A program made the position numbers and the translations under genes. The notes beneath the pieces are model-generated. The model was not told the DNA's origin. It did no database searches and saw only the letters and a program-made list of their open reading frames with translations. A stretch of 8,718 nucleotides of DNA, taken from NCBI GenBank assembly GCA_011040545.1, contig DQYM01000043.1:1-8718 (forward strand). Reading direction: 5' to 3'. Positions 1-5,678 of this stretch are shown one piece after another; the first letter of the stretch is position 1; each line of letters starts with the position of its first letter. Source of the DNA: Candidatus Bathyarchaeota archaeon (GTDB lineage Archaea > Thermoproteota > Bathyarchaeia > EX4484-135).

Positions 1-238
1 ACCTAGCCCCCAGGGCATCTATATGCCTACGCATGAGCTTAAAGCCCTTGTTCATGTCCTCCCTGAGCCTAGCCATATTCTCCCTAAGCCCCCTCAAGGG
101 AGCGTATGGCCCTTAGGACCTCCTCAAGCCCTATGAGGCCCGCTACGGCTAGCCTGAACTCCTCATCTTCCTTGAGGAGCTTGAGCACCTGGCCTTCAGC
201 TCAGCTGCCCCAAGCCCCAGCACCGTCCCCAGTGGCAT
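1..238 (-). pseudogene. N-terminal part of a DUF3782-like protein, frame-disrupted and cut by the window edge
   Basis: Three stretches of coding-like sequence follow one another on the minus strand in different frames. An ATG at 238 opens a frame that reads LGAAELKAR up to about 189. From 188 another frame reads VLKLLKEDEEF, then LAVAGLIGLEEVLRAIRSLEG, and hits TAG. From about 92 the first frame resumes with LRENMARLREDMNKGFKLMRR, HIDALGAR and leaves the window. The charged, helical segment ending in a DALGAR-type motif resembles the N-terminal coil of crenarchaeal DUF3782 (PD-(D/E)XK-like) proteins. One extra G in the run at 89-93 and one missing G near 188 would join everything into one frame. 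If translation instead begins at GTG 188, only the G-run shift is needed. A TATA-like box (256-263) precedes it, 15-23 bases after the adenosyltransferase stop. It may be a pseudogene, a sequencing error in a G run, or a frameshifted gene. The family assignment is from memory of the motif pattern and is moderate. Confidence 0.5.
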
Positions 239-276
239 CAACGAGGTGCTGGCACATAAAATACGATGTCGGTCCC

Positions 277-813
277 TTAGAACTCTATCCCAGGCCTAGG
301 TGGCATGCCACGCCTATAAGGGTGCTTGACCTCCCTCATCTCGGTTACGAGGTCGGCTACCTCTATTAGGGCCTCTGGGGCCTTTCGGCCAGTTAGGATC
401 AGCTCAACATGCCTTGGCCTCTCCCTTATGAGCTCAAGCACTTCATCTAAGCTCACAAGGCCGAAGTAGATGGCCACGTTTACCTCATCTAGTATGACGA
501 CATCATATTCACCACCCATGATGACCTCCCTAGCTAGGTCCATGGCCTTCCTGGCTTCCTCTATGTCCTCCTGGCTTGGGCCACTTGACGTTATAAAGCG
601 CCCCCTCCCGAAGGCACGGACCTCTATGTTGGGCAGCTGCTCAAGCAGGCGTAGCTCACCGTAGTCAAAGCCACCCTTTAAGAACTGTATTATGAATACC
701 TTGAGCCCCCTCCCAGCTGCCCTAAGGGCAAGCCCTATGGCAGCAGTTGTCTTCCCCTTCCCATCGCCCGTGTAGACCTGGACTAAGCCTGGGTTGAGCT
801 TGTGCTTCCTCAT
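277..813 (-). CDS. cobA: Cob(I)alamin adenosyltransferase, CobA/BtuR/CobO type
   Basis: This 178-residue protein transfers the 5'-deoxyadenosyl group of ATP to cob(I)alamin (or a corrinoid precursor), giving adenosylcobalamin in the cytoplasm. A P-loop GDGKGKTT lies at residues 16-23, a Walker-B-like VILDEVN at 106-112, ELILTGR at 137-143, and the family-typical end VKHPY then GIEF at 163-178. The length is normal for the family and nothing appears truncated. The start ATG at 811-813 overlaps the meaB stop in an ATGA arrangement, so the gene is translationally coupled to meaB and belongs to the mutase operon. This context suggests its job is supplying or repairing the mutase cofactor, although the family also serves general B12 synthesis and salvage. 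The symbol is by family; cobO or btuR would be equally valid. Confidence 0.93.
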   Translation of the reverse strand: MRKHKLNPGLVQVYTGDGKGKTTAAIGLALRAAGRGLKVFIIQFLKGGFDYGELRLLEQLPNIEVRAFGRGRFITSSGPSQEDIEEARKAMDLAREVIMGGEYDVVILDEVNVAIYFGLVSLDEVLELIRERPRHVELILTGRKAPEALIEVADLVTEMREVKHPYRRGMPPRPGIEF

Positions 814-1772
814 TCCATTTCCCTCAGGGCCTGCTTTATGGAGGATAGCAGGAGCTCTGCACCAGCATCTATGCTTACCTGGCCCTTAACGACCATCTGG
901 ACAGCAGCATCAAACTTAGCACTCTTAGTTATCATGGGTAGTATATCGCTGACCACCGCCCTCCTGAGGGCCTCTAGGAGTAGGGTCCTTACCTTCTTCT
1001 CAGATGGCCTCATCCCCCTCTTAGCTAAGTAAGCCCTATGCTTCTCAATTTGCTCAACTAGCTCCTCAATGCCCTCGCCAGTAAGGGCGACTGTCTTAAC
1101 TATCGGTGGCCTCCAATCAGATGGGTTAAATGGGCTTACCTCAAGGACGGACATTAGATCCACGACCATCCTATCTGCATTTGGCCTATCTGCCATGTTC
1201 ACCACGAATATATCAGCTATCTCCATGATGCCTGCCTTTATGGCTTGGATATCATCCCCAAGGCCAGGTGCTAGGACGAGCACAACCGTATGGGCTATAC
1301 CAGCTACTGCTATATCAAGCTGGCCAGCCCCAACCGTTTCAACTAGGATTATATCAAAGCCAGCTGCATCAAGGACCTTAACAGCCCCTCCAGTAGCATC
1401 TGATATGCCACCTAAGCTACCACGGGTGGCCATGCTCCTTATGAAGACGCCTTCATCAAGCGCTAGGTCCTGCATCCTAACTCTATCGCCTAGGAAGGCA
1501 CCGCCAGTGAAGGGGCTAGTAGGATCTACGGCGACCACGCCTACCTTCAGGCCCTTACGCCTGTAGGCCTGTATGAGCTTGTGGATCAACGTGCTCTTGC
1601 CTGCCCCAGTAGCACCAGTTATGCCTATTACGTAGGCCCTCCCCGTGTGAGGCTCAAGGGCAGAGAGGATGGCCTTGGCCTCTGGAAGTCCATCCTCTAT
1701 GATGCTTATGGCCCTTGCGATAGCCCTCTTCTCCCCCCTCAGCACGCCCCTTACTATCTCCTCTACCTTCAA
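810..1772 (-). CDS. meaB: MeaB/ArgK-type GTPase, methylmalonyl-CoA mutase chaperone
   Basis: This 320-residue G3E-type GTPase belongs to the family that gates adenosylcobalamin loading and protects methylmalonyl-CoA mutase from inactivation. It shows Walker A GATGAGKST (53-61), VDPTSPF (82-88), GDRVRM (95-100), FIRSMATRG (110-118), the switch-like VETVGAGQ (144-151) and GIMEIADIFVVN (181-192). The G4 guanine-specificity motif, normally NKxD, reads N-M-A-D at 192-195 (bases 1188-1199), an unusual Lys-to-Met change. The C-terminal dimerisation region is present and the length is normal. The start is TTG at 1772, four bases after the mutase stop, with a GGAGAGG ribosome binding site about eight bases before it; no ATG offers a better start. 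Operon position between the B12-binding mutase subunit and the adenosyltransferase strongly supports the role. Confidence 0.93.
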   Translation of the reverse strand: MKVEEIVRGVLRGEKRAIARAISIIEDGLPEAKAILSALEPHTGRAYVIGITGATGAGKSTLIHKLIQAYRRKGLKVGVVAVDPTSPFTGGAFLGDRVRMQDLALDEGVFIRSMATRGSLGGISDATGGAVKVLDAAGFDIILVETVGAGQLDIAVAGIAHTVVLVLAPGLGDDIQAIKAGIMEIADIFVVNMADRPNADRMVVDLMSVLEVSPFNPSDWRPPIVKTVALTGEGIEELVEQIEKHRAYLAKRGMRPSEKKVRTLLLEALRRAVVSDILPMITKSAKFDAAVQMVVKGQVSIDAGAELLLSSIKQALREME

Positions 1773-1776
1773 GGGC

Positions 1777-2205
1777 TCAACCTCTCCTTACGTTATCCCT
1801 TATGTACTTGATTATCTCATCGGTTGGCGTTCCAGGGCCAAAGATCTCATCAACTCCCATCTCCTTAAGGGCCTTCGCATCATCTTCTGGTATTATCCCC
1901 CCGACCAGCAGGAGGACCTCACCGAAGATGCCCTTCTCCTTCATCAGCTCTATCACACGGGGGACCCACGTCATGTGGGCACCAGATAGTATGCTGAGGC
2001 CAATTACATCTACATCCTCTTGGACGGCTGTCTCAACTATTTGCTCTGGCGTCTGCCTTAGGCCCGTGTAGATGACCTCCATGCCAGCATCCCTAAGCGC
2101 CCTTGCCACTACCTTTGCCCCTCTATCATGGCTATCTAAGCCTGGCTTAGCTATTAGAACCCTTACTGGCCTTGCGCTTGCCCTCTGCTTCTTCGCTGAG
2201 CTCAC
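1777..2205 (-). CDS. mcmB: Methylmalonyl-CoA mutase small subunit / cobalamin-binding domain protein
   Basis: This stand-alone B12-binding subunit (142 residues) of an adenosylcobalamin-dependent acyl-CoA mutase pairs with a separate catalytic subunit not present here. The signature DSHDRG at 24-29 holds the DxHxxG motif whose His26 would ligate cobalt from below. SGAHM (74-78) and GGIIP (102-106) are the other corrinoid-pocket loops of the flavodoxin-like fold. The usual substrate is methylmalonyl-CoA/succinyl-CoA, used in propionate or branched-chain catabolism or in carbon fixation; isobutyryl-CoA or ethylmalonyl-CoA mutases share this domain, so the substrate is inferred from the MeaB context. 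The start is GTG at 2205 with GGTGAT four bases upstream. It is the first gene of the three-gene operon, and a TATA-like element lies around 2238-2247. Confidence 0.92.
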   Translation of the reverse strand: MSSAKKQRASARPVRVLIAKPGLDSHDRGAKVVARALRDAGMEVIYTGLRQTPEQIVETAVQEDVDVIGLSILSGAHMTWVPRVIELMKEKGIFGEVLLLVGGIIPEDDAKALKEMGVDEIFGPGTPTDEIIKYIRDNVRRG

Positions 2206-2311
2206 GCTATCACCGCTAGCCCTGGAGGGGGCGGGGCCTTAAGCATTTCACGCTTATCCCCTAGGGCTACACGCCTGCAATAGGTGAGCTGCCCTGAGGA
2301 GGCACCCACTA
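2206..2311. promoter_or_regulatory. Divergent promoter region between mcmB and the Nudix gene
   Basis: The 106 bases between the two divergent starts hold two weak TATA-like elements. One is around CTTAAG at 2239-2244, roughly 35 bases before the mcmB GTG on the minus strand. The other is CTTATCC at 2253-2259, placed for transcription of the Nudix gene on the plus strand. Ribosome binding sites are clear: GGTGAT before mcmB and GAGGAGG (2296-2302) before the Nudix GTG. The exact boxes are a guess from spacing. Confidence 0.4.
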
Positions 2312-2710
2312 GTGGCCGTAGATGTAGTGATAGTAGGGCCAGATGGCTCCATAGTCCTGGTGAAGCGGGGGAAGGAGCCATTCAAGGGCATGTGGGCGCT
2401 GCCTGGTGGCTTCGTTGAGTACGGTGAGCGTGTTGAGGAGGCAGCCGTGAGGGAGGCAAGGGAGGAGACGGGGCTTGAGGTAGCCCTAAGGGGCCTCGTA
2501 GGCGTTTACTCAAGGCCAGATAGGGATCCAAGGGGCCATGTGATATCAATTGCCTTCCTAGCTGAGGAGGTAGGTGGCCAGCTTAGGCCTAGCCCAGAGA
2601 CGCCAGAGGTAAGGCGCTTTAAGCAGCTACCTAAGGAGATGGCCTTTGATCACGCTGAGATAGTAAGGGATGCGCTAGCGAAGCTAAGGGCCATTAGGGG
2701 GAGCCCTTAA
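2312..2710 (+). CDS. Nudix hydrolase, ADP-ribose pyrophosphatase-like
   Basis: This 132-residue Nudix protein hydrolyses a nucleoside diphosphate linked to another moiety, with Mg2+ as cofactor. The Nudix box is complete and canonical at residues 33-55: G33, E39, then REAREETGL with the metal-binding glutamates. KRGKEPFKGMWALPGG before it and the VGVYSRPDRDPRGHV segment after it are typical of archaeal ADP-ribose or MutT-like enzymes, so ADP-ribose is likely but not proven. The GTG start at 2312 is chosen because GAGGAGG lies nine bases upstream. The frame continues upstream as RRHPLV before a TGA at 2285, and homologues can carry similar residues before VAVDVV, so a non-standard upstream start cannot be fully excluded. 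The gene stands alone, divergent from the mutase operon. Confidence 0.9.
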   Translation: MAVDVVIVGPDGSIVLVKRGKEPFKGMWALPGGFVEYGERVEEAAVREAREETGLEVALRGLVGVYSRPDRDPRGHVISIAFLAEEVGGQLRPSPETPEVRRFKQLPKEMAFDHAEIVRDALAKLRAIRGSP

Positions 2711-2841
2711 GGGCGCCTCCGCTCCGATGGGCATGGGCCCATGAGGGGAGCTCGGTCAACCTGATGGGCAGGACATGATGAGCCCACGAACCCCCCGAGG
2801 CCCTTTATTAGCCCCCAGCTAGCTAGGCAGGTGGTGGCAGC
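2711..2841. promoter_or_regulatory. Intergenic region with palindrome and the ROK-kinase promoter
   Basis: After the Nudix stop there is a perfect 12-base palindrome CATGGGCCCATG at 2732-2743, flanked by GCTCC (2721-2725) and GGAGC (2747-2751), so a hairpin could form in the 3' end of the Nudix transcript. A TATA-like TTTATTA at 2804-2810 lies about 33 bases before the ROK start, and GGTGGTGG at 2831-2838 is a good ribosome binding site. No gene is visible here. Confidence 0.45.
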
Positions 2842-3807
2842 ATGGCCTTTGTGATAGGCATTGACCTAGGTGCTACGTGGCTTAAGGCTGCCCTAGCAGA
2901 TAGGGATGGCCATATCCTACGTAAGGCAATGGTCAGGACGAGGAGGGATAGAGAAGCACTAGCCTCTCAGCTCGTGGCCATAGTTAAGGGCCTCCTAGAG
3001 GGGCTAAGCCCTAGTAGCGTAGCTGCTATTGGCGTGGGGGCCATTGGCCCCTTGGATTTGGCCTCTGGAGCTATACTAAGCCCTTCTAACCTCCCAATAA
3101 GCAGGCTTGAGGTAGTTAGCCTCCTTGAGGAGGCCCTAGGCGTGCCTACGTACTTGCTTAACGACTGCACAGCAGCCTGCTATGGTGAGTGGACCTTCGG
3201 AATTGGTCGGGGCCTAAGGAACATCGCATACGTGGGCATAGGCACTGGCATAGGCGGTGGGGCCATAGTGGATGGCCACCTCCTGCTTGGCGAGGGAGGG
3301 AATGCAGCTGAGGTAGGCCACTTCACGGTAGATGCCCAGGGCCGCTTGAGGTGTGGCTGTGGTAGCTATGGCCACTGGGAGGCCTATTGCTCTGGCTCTG
3401 GCATACCACGCTTCCTAAGGCTATGGCTTGAGGAGGAAGGCATGAGCTCCACGTGGCTAAGGGGAGGGCAGGGGCTCACGGCCAAGGAGGCCCTTGAGCT
3501 AGCTAAGGAACACAGCCTAACTGGCTTCCTAGAGGAGCTAGCCAAGCTTAATGCCATAGGCTTGGCCATTACATCATGTGCCTTCAGCCCATCCATCATT
3601 ACCATTGGGGGCTCCGTTGCCCTTGCGAACCCAGATGTAGCCATAGAGAGGCCAAGGGCCTACCTACCCAAGTTCTGCTTCAGTAGGGTGCCAGAGGTCG
3701 TGGTAACGCCACTAGGGCCAGATGCTACCCTGTATGGCGCCATCGCCCTAGCCCTTAGGCCACCGAGGGAGCTCCTAAGGGCTCAGAGCCATACTAAAGT
3801 CGGCTAG
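2842..3807 (+). CDS. ROK-family sugar kinase, probable ATP-dependent glucokinase/hexokinase
   Basis: This 321-residue cytoplasmic kinase phosphorylates a hexose with ATP, the entry step of sugar catabolism. The phosphate-1 loop DLGAT is at 8-12, the catalytic Asp in LND at 106-108, the phosphate-2 loop GIGTGIGGG at 132-140, the sugar-contacting EVGH at 157-160, and IGGS at 255-258. The ROK zinc segment reads C171-G-C173-G-S-Y-G-H178-W-E180, with His where the consensus CxCGxxGCxE has the third Cys. Broad-specificity crenarchaeal hexokinases of this family are the closest match I know; N-acetyl sugar specificity cannot be excluded. The ATG start follows GGTGGTGG and a TATA-like box. The last residues (TKVG) run into the AT-rich island, and the final bases AAGTCGGCT recur at 4087-4095. 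Confidence 0.88.
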   Translation: MAFVIGIDLGATWLKAALADRDGHILRKAMVRTRRDREALASQLVAIVKGLLEGLSPSSVAAIGVGAIGPLDLASGAILSPSNLPISRLEVVSLLEEALGVPTYLLNDCTAACYGEWTFGIGRGLRNIAYVGIGTGIGGGAIVDGHLLLGEGGNAAEVGHFTVDAQGRLRCGCGSYGHWEAYCSGSGIPRFLRLWLEEEGMSSTWLRGGQGLTAKEALELAKEHSLTGFLEELAKLNAIGLAITSCAFSPSIITIGGSVALANPDVAIERPRAYLPKFCFSRVPEVVVTPLGPDATLYGAIALALRPPRELLRAQSHTKVG

Positions 3808-3850
3808 CTAGATTACCTATCAAAGTCGCTGGAATTGCAGTAACGTAAGC

Positions 3851-3858
3851 TTTATAAA
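3851..3858 (+). promoter_or_regulatory. Archaeal TATA box of the DUF7662-like gene
   Basis: TTTATAAA preceded by AAGC is close to the archaeal TATA consensus. Transcription would start near 3880. The ATG at 3858 lies inside this box and so cannot be used by this transcript, which decides the start of the following gene in favour of TTG 3888. Confidence 0.65.
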
Positions 3859-3887
3859 TGCTGGATCTGCTTCTAGGCGGTGATAAC

Positions 3888-4154
3888 TTGTCCGAAATAA
3901 AAGAGCTAGAAAGTAAGTATAGACCACTGGCAGATTTCCTTAAAAAAGCCCCAAGTCATCAAAGGGAAATTCCTCTAAGCTTAGAACAAATTGAGATCAT
4001 CATTCGTGCCAGATTGCCTCCTTCTGCCTACCAATATCCCGCATGGTGGTATGGGCAAGACCGCCCTCATGTTAGAGCCTGGAGCCAAGTCGGCTGGGAA
4101 GTAGAAACACACCTATCAAAGGGATGGGTTTTGTTTAAAAGGAAAAGGATTTAG
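3888..4154 (+). CDS. Small DUF7662-like protein
   Basis: This 88-residue soluble protein has no known function. The pattern YRPLADFL (11-18), a helical SLEQIEIII (31-39), LPPSAYQYPAWW (43-54), HVRAW (61-65), GWEV (69-72) and a final WVLFKRK matches the small DUF7662 domain, which I know mainly from bacterial proteins; this is recognition by eye. Its start is taken as TTG 3888 because GGTGAT sits just before it and the TATA box overlaps the upstream in-frame ATG at 3858, which would add ten residues. Codon use is clearly more AT-rich than in the flanking kinase and M50 genes. With its position inside a tRNA-Ser-linked island this suggests horizontal acquisition. The frame is intact and the promoter looks good, so it may be expressed. 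Confidence 0.7.
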   Translation: MSEIKELESKYRPLADFLKKAPSHQREIPLSLEQIEIIIRARLPPSAYQYPAWWYGQDRPHVRAWSQVGWEVETHLSKGWVLFKRKRI

Positions 4155-4156
4155 AT

Positions 4157-4385
4157 GATTCGTATGTTTCTGGCCTAGAGTAATGGTGTGGGCCTCAAAA
4201 TGAAAAAACATTGCATGATTTTTCTCTTAAGGAAGTAGAGGCAATAGCTACAACATTTGGTTTCCAATATTAGTGAGAATTCTCGCATCGGTAATGTCGG
4301 TGAAAGACCGTCGTGGCTGTCGGAAAAGCATCAAGAACCCGTTTCCCAACCAGATGTTCTAAAGCGTTTCAAAAGCATGACATAA
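4157..4385 (+). pseudogene. Decayed coding remnant, unknown family
   Basis: Between the DUF7662-like gene and tRNA-Ser there is no open gene, but protein-like reading is visible across one stop and one shift. The first frame gives DDSYVSGLE, a TAA at 4181-4183, then PQNEKTLHDFSLKEVEAIAT, TFGFQY and a stop at 4273. The neighbouring frame takes over at about 4269 with ISENSRIGNVGERPSWLSEK, then HQEPVSQPDVLKRF, ending at TAA 4383-4385. The amphipathic SLKEVEAIATTF segment and continuous readability suggest a former gene of about 75 codons or more. I do not recognise the family. Chance open frames in AT-rich DNA are an alternative. Confidence 0.35.
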
Positions 4386-4405
4386 CATAGCAAAAATAGC
4401 TTATT

Positions 4406-4494
4406 TGGCGCCGGGGGCGGGATTCGAACCCGCGCGGGCCTTTCGGCCCACGGGCTCTCAAGGCCCGCCCCTTGGTCCACTCGGGCACCCCGGC
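4406..4494 (-). tRNA. tRNA-Ser(UGA)
   Basis: On the minus strand GCCGGGG (4488-4494) pairs with CCCCGGC (4410-4416) as a seven-base acceptor stem. The anticodon loop CTTGAGA gives anticodon UGA (codon UCA). A long variable arm, GGGCC-GAAA-GGCCC, is typical of type II serine tRNAs. The T arm GCGGG-TTCGAAT-CCCGC is perfect. The discriminator is G (4409), as expected for serine, and CCA is encoded at 4406-4408. No intron is seen. A TATA-like GCTTAAAAA (minus strand, 4518-4526) lies about 28 bases upstream. Confidence 0.95.
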
Positions 4495-4581
4495 TCGTGC
4501 CCCTATGTGCTTGCTGGTTTTTAAGCTTCCCCCTTTAAGGTTATTAAGCTAGCTATTTAGCCCCACTGGGGCCGATGGCCC

Positions 4582-5232
4582 TTGGCGAGCGGGGTCGTGA
4601 GGGAGCTGCTTGAGGCCCTTGGTGCCTCTGCCATAGCTGCCTTCGTAGGGCTCTCGCTCTACCTAGAGGTTGGGCAGGCCCTCGGCCTTGGGCCCGTTGA
4701 GCTCATGGCCCTCTCGCTTGGGACGTGCTGGGCACACGACCTAGCCCATAGGCTCTACCTAGTCCTCACCGACCTAAGGGGGCGCTTCCGCATCTCCCTT
4801 ACTGGATCTGCCTTTAGCCTGCTGATAGCTGGAATTCAGAATGGCATATCAGCGCTCTTAATGGCTGCTGCTGGCCCAGGCGACCTACCGAGGCTTGTGC
4901 CCTACCGCTTTCTAGCGCCAGGGGCTGTTACGCTAGAGGGGCCTGGGGAGAAGGCTAGGCTAGGTAAGCTTGCCTCAGCTGGCCCTACTGCTAACTTAGC
5001 CATAAGCTCGCTACTGCTCCTTCTCGCTCCCTTCCTCACAAACCCAACTGTCCATGAGCTAGCCCTGCTTGCAGCTGCCCTAAATGCATATACTGCCCTA
5101 ACGGCCCTCTTGCCCCTTGCCTTCTGTGATGGCCTTACCATATACTGGTGGAGCCGAAGGGCCTGGCTTGGCCTCCTACTTGCATCAATATTGCTTATAG
5201 TACTATCAAATTATGCCTTCCTCATGCTATAG
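4582..5232 (+). CDS. M50 (site-2-protease-like) membrane protein with HDxxH motif
   Basis: This 216-residue multi-pass membrane protein has hydrophobic segments around residues 14-36, 40-62, 74-97, 137-152, 158-180 and 195-214. The motif H52-D53-L-A-H56 in a membrane segment, the loop YRFLAPGAV (108-116), the ASAGPTANLA helix (131-140) and PLAFCDG (178-184), with Asp183 as a third metal ligand, follow the layout of archaeal M50 intramembrane metalloproteases. The general base Glu of HExxH is replaced by Asp, so it is either a variant enzyme or a non-proteolytic relative. The start is uncertain: TTG 4582 gives the full frame, while GTG 4597 has GCGGGG before it; TATA-like elements lie at 4541-4549 and 4553-4560. 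It converges on the uS10 gene, with 16 bases between stops. Confidence 0.72.
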   Translation: MASGVVRELLEALGASAIAAFVGLSLYLEVGQALGLGPVELMALSLGTCWAHDLAHRLYLVLTDLRGRFRISLTGSAFSLLIAGIQNGISALLMAAAGPGDLPRLVPYRFLAPGAVTLEGPGEKARLGKLASAGPTANLAISSLLLLLAPFLTNPTVHELALLAAALNAYTALTALLPLAFCDGLTIYWWSRRAWLGLLLASILLIVLSNYAFLML

Positions 5233-5248
5233 GCCATGAAGGCCATGC

Positions 5249-5554
5249 TTAGTACCTACACTCTATGCGGACCTCATCGGGCACCCTTATCCTCATCAGG
5301 AGCCTCATGGTCCTCTCATCTGCGTAGATATCTATGAGGCGCCTGTATATGCGGAGCTCCCACTTATCCCACGTCTTAGTGCCCTCGCCACATGGGCTCC
5401 TCATAACTGGCACAACTAGCCTCTTGGTCGGCAGTGGTACTGGCCCCGATATCTTAACGCCCGTTTGCCGTGCTATCTCCTTTATCTGCCTGCATACCTC
5501 CTCCAACTTCTTGTAATCCGTGCTCGTCAGCTTTATCCTCACCTTCCTCGCCAT
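5249..5554 (-). CDS. rps10: Small ribosomal subunit protein uS10
   Basis: The 101-residue product is the head-domain protein of the 30S subunit. [32 protein letters not shown], the [24 protein letters not shown] tRNA/rRNA-facing loop and the [19 protein letters not shown] end match archaeal uS10, and the length is normal. The start is ATG 5554, with GGGAG five bases upstream. The frame extends to GTG 5572, but the TATA box at 5591-5600 would start transcription near 5569, leaving that GTG outside or at the very end of the mRNA. In many archaea rps10 follows the EF-1-alpha gene; here it has its own promoter and no such neighbour in the window. Confidence 0.95.
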   Translation of the reverse strand: MARKVRIKLTSTDYKKLEEVCRQIKEIARQTGVKISGPVPLPTKRLVVPVMRSPCGEGTKTWDKWELRIYRRLIDIYADERTMRLLMRIRVPDEVRIECRY

Positions 5555-5678
5555 GTGGGCTCCCTCGGCCACTGGGGCATGTGCTAGGACCTTAAATACC
5601 TTTAGCTGCAGCTACTACGTGGAAAATACTTATTTGTAGCTCCCTTATGGCCTACTGGAGTTTATGAGGTGAGGGAGC
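5555..5678. promoter_or_regulatory. Divergent promoter region between uS10 and UPF0147
   Basis: The minus-strand TATA box GGTATTTAAG (5591-5600) serves uS10. A plus-strand AT-rich box AAATACTTATTT (5624-5635) is placed for the UPF0147 gene, whose ATG at 5679 has GAGGTGAGG (5666-5674) as ribosome binding site. The two promoters are back to back and could be co-regulated; no operator-like repeat was seen. Confidence 0.55.

Larger units (their letters stand above)
3810..4405. other. AT-rich island abutting the 3' end of tRNA-Ser
   Basis: Base composition and codon choice change sharply from about 3830 to 4405: AAA, GAA and ATT codons replace the AGG/CTA/GGC-rich backbone. The island contains one small intact gene, one decayed coding remnant, and ends directly at the encoded CCA of tRNA-Ser. 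A tRNA 3' end is the usual attachment site of archaeal integrative elements, so this looks like the residue of an insertion. No integrase and no second copy of the tRNA 3' end were found, so the mechanism is inference. Confidence 0.45.

Noticed and set aside
106..369. 87-codon plus-strand open frame at the left edge
   Set aside because: It is antisense to the DUF3782-like gene and the adenosyltransferase 3' end; its low-complexity Ser/Pro-rich translation marks it as a shadow.
1069..1566. 165-codon open frame on the plus strand
   Set aside because: It lies entirely antisense to meaB, whose motifs are unmistakable; the Ser/Thr/Pro/Ile-rich translation is typical of a shadow frame.
2760..2800. 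Possible C/D box sRNA (CTGA, then ATGATGA)
   Set aside because: Only one D-like and one C-like box occur, in the wrong order, and no closing C or D box with terminal pairing is found nearby.
3858..3887. ATG 3858 as start of the DUF7662-like gene
   Set aside because: It overlaps the TATA box and has no ribosome binding site; TTG 3888 has GGTGAT just upstream.
3810..4405. Second copy of the tRNA-Ser 3' end as an attachment repeat
   Set aside because: I searched the left border by eye for the tRNA 3' sequence on both strands and found no match; the repeated words there belong to the kinase and DUF7662-like genes.
5555..5572. GTG 5572 as start of uS10
   Set aside because: The TATA box at 5591-5600 predicts transcription starting near 5569, and ATG 5554 has its own GGGAG and gives the normal family N-terminus.
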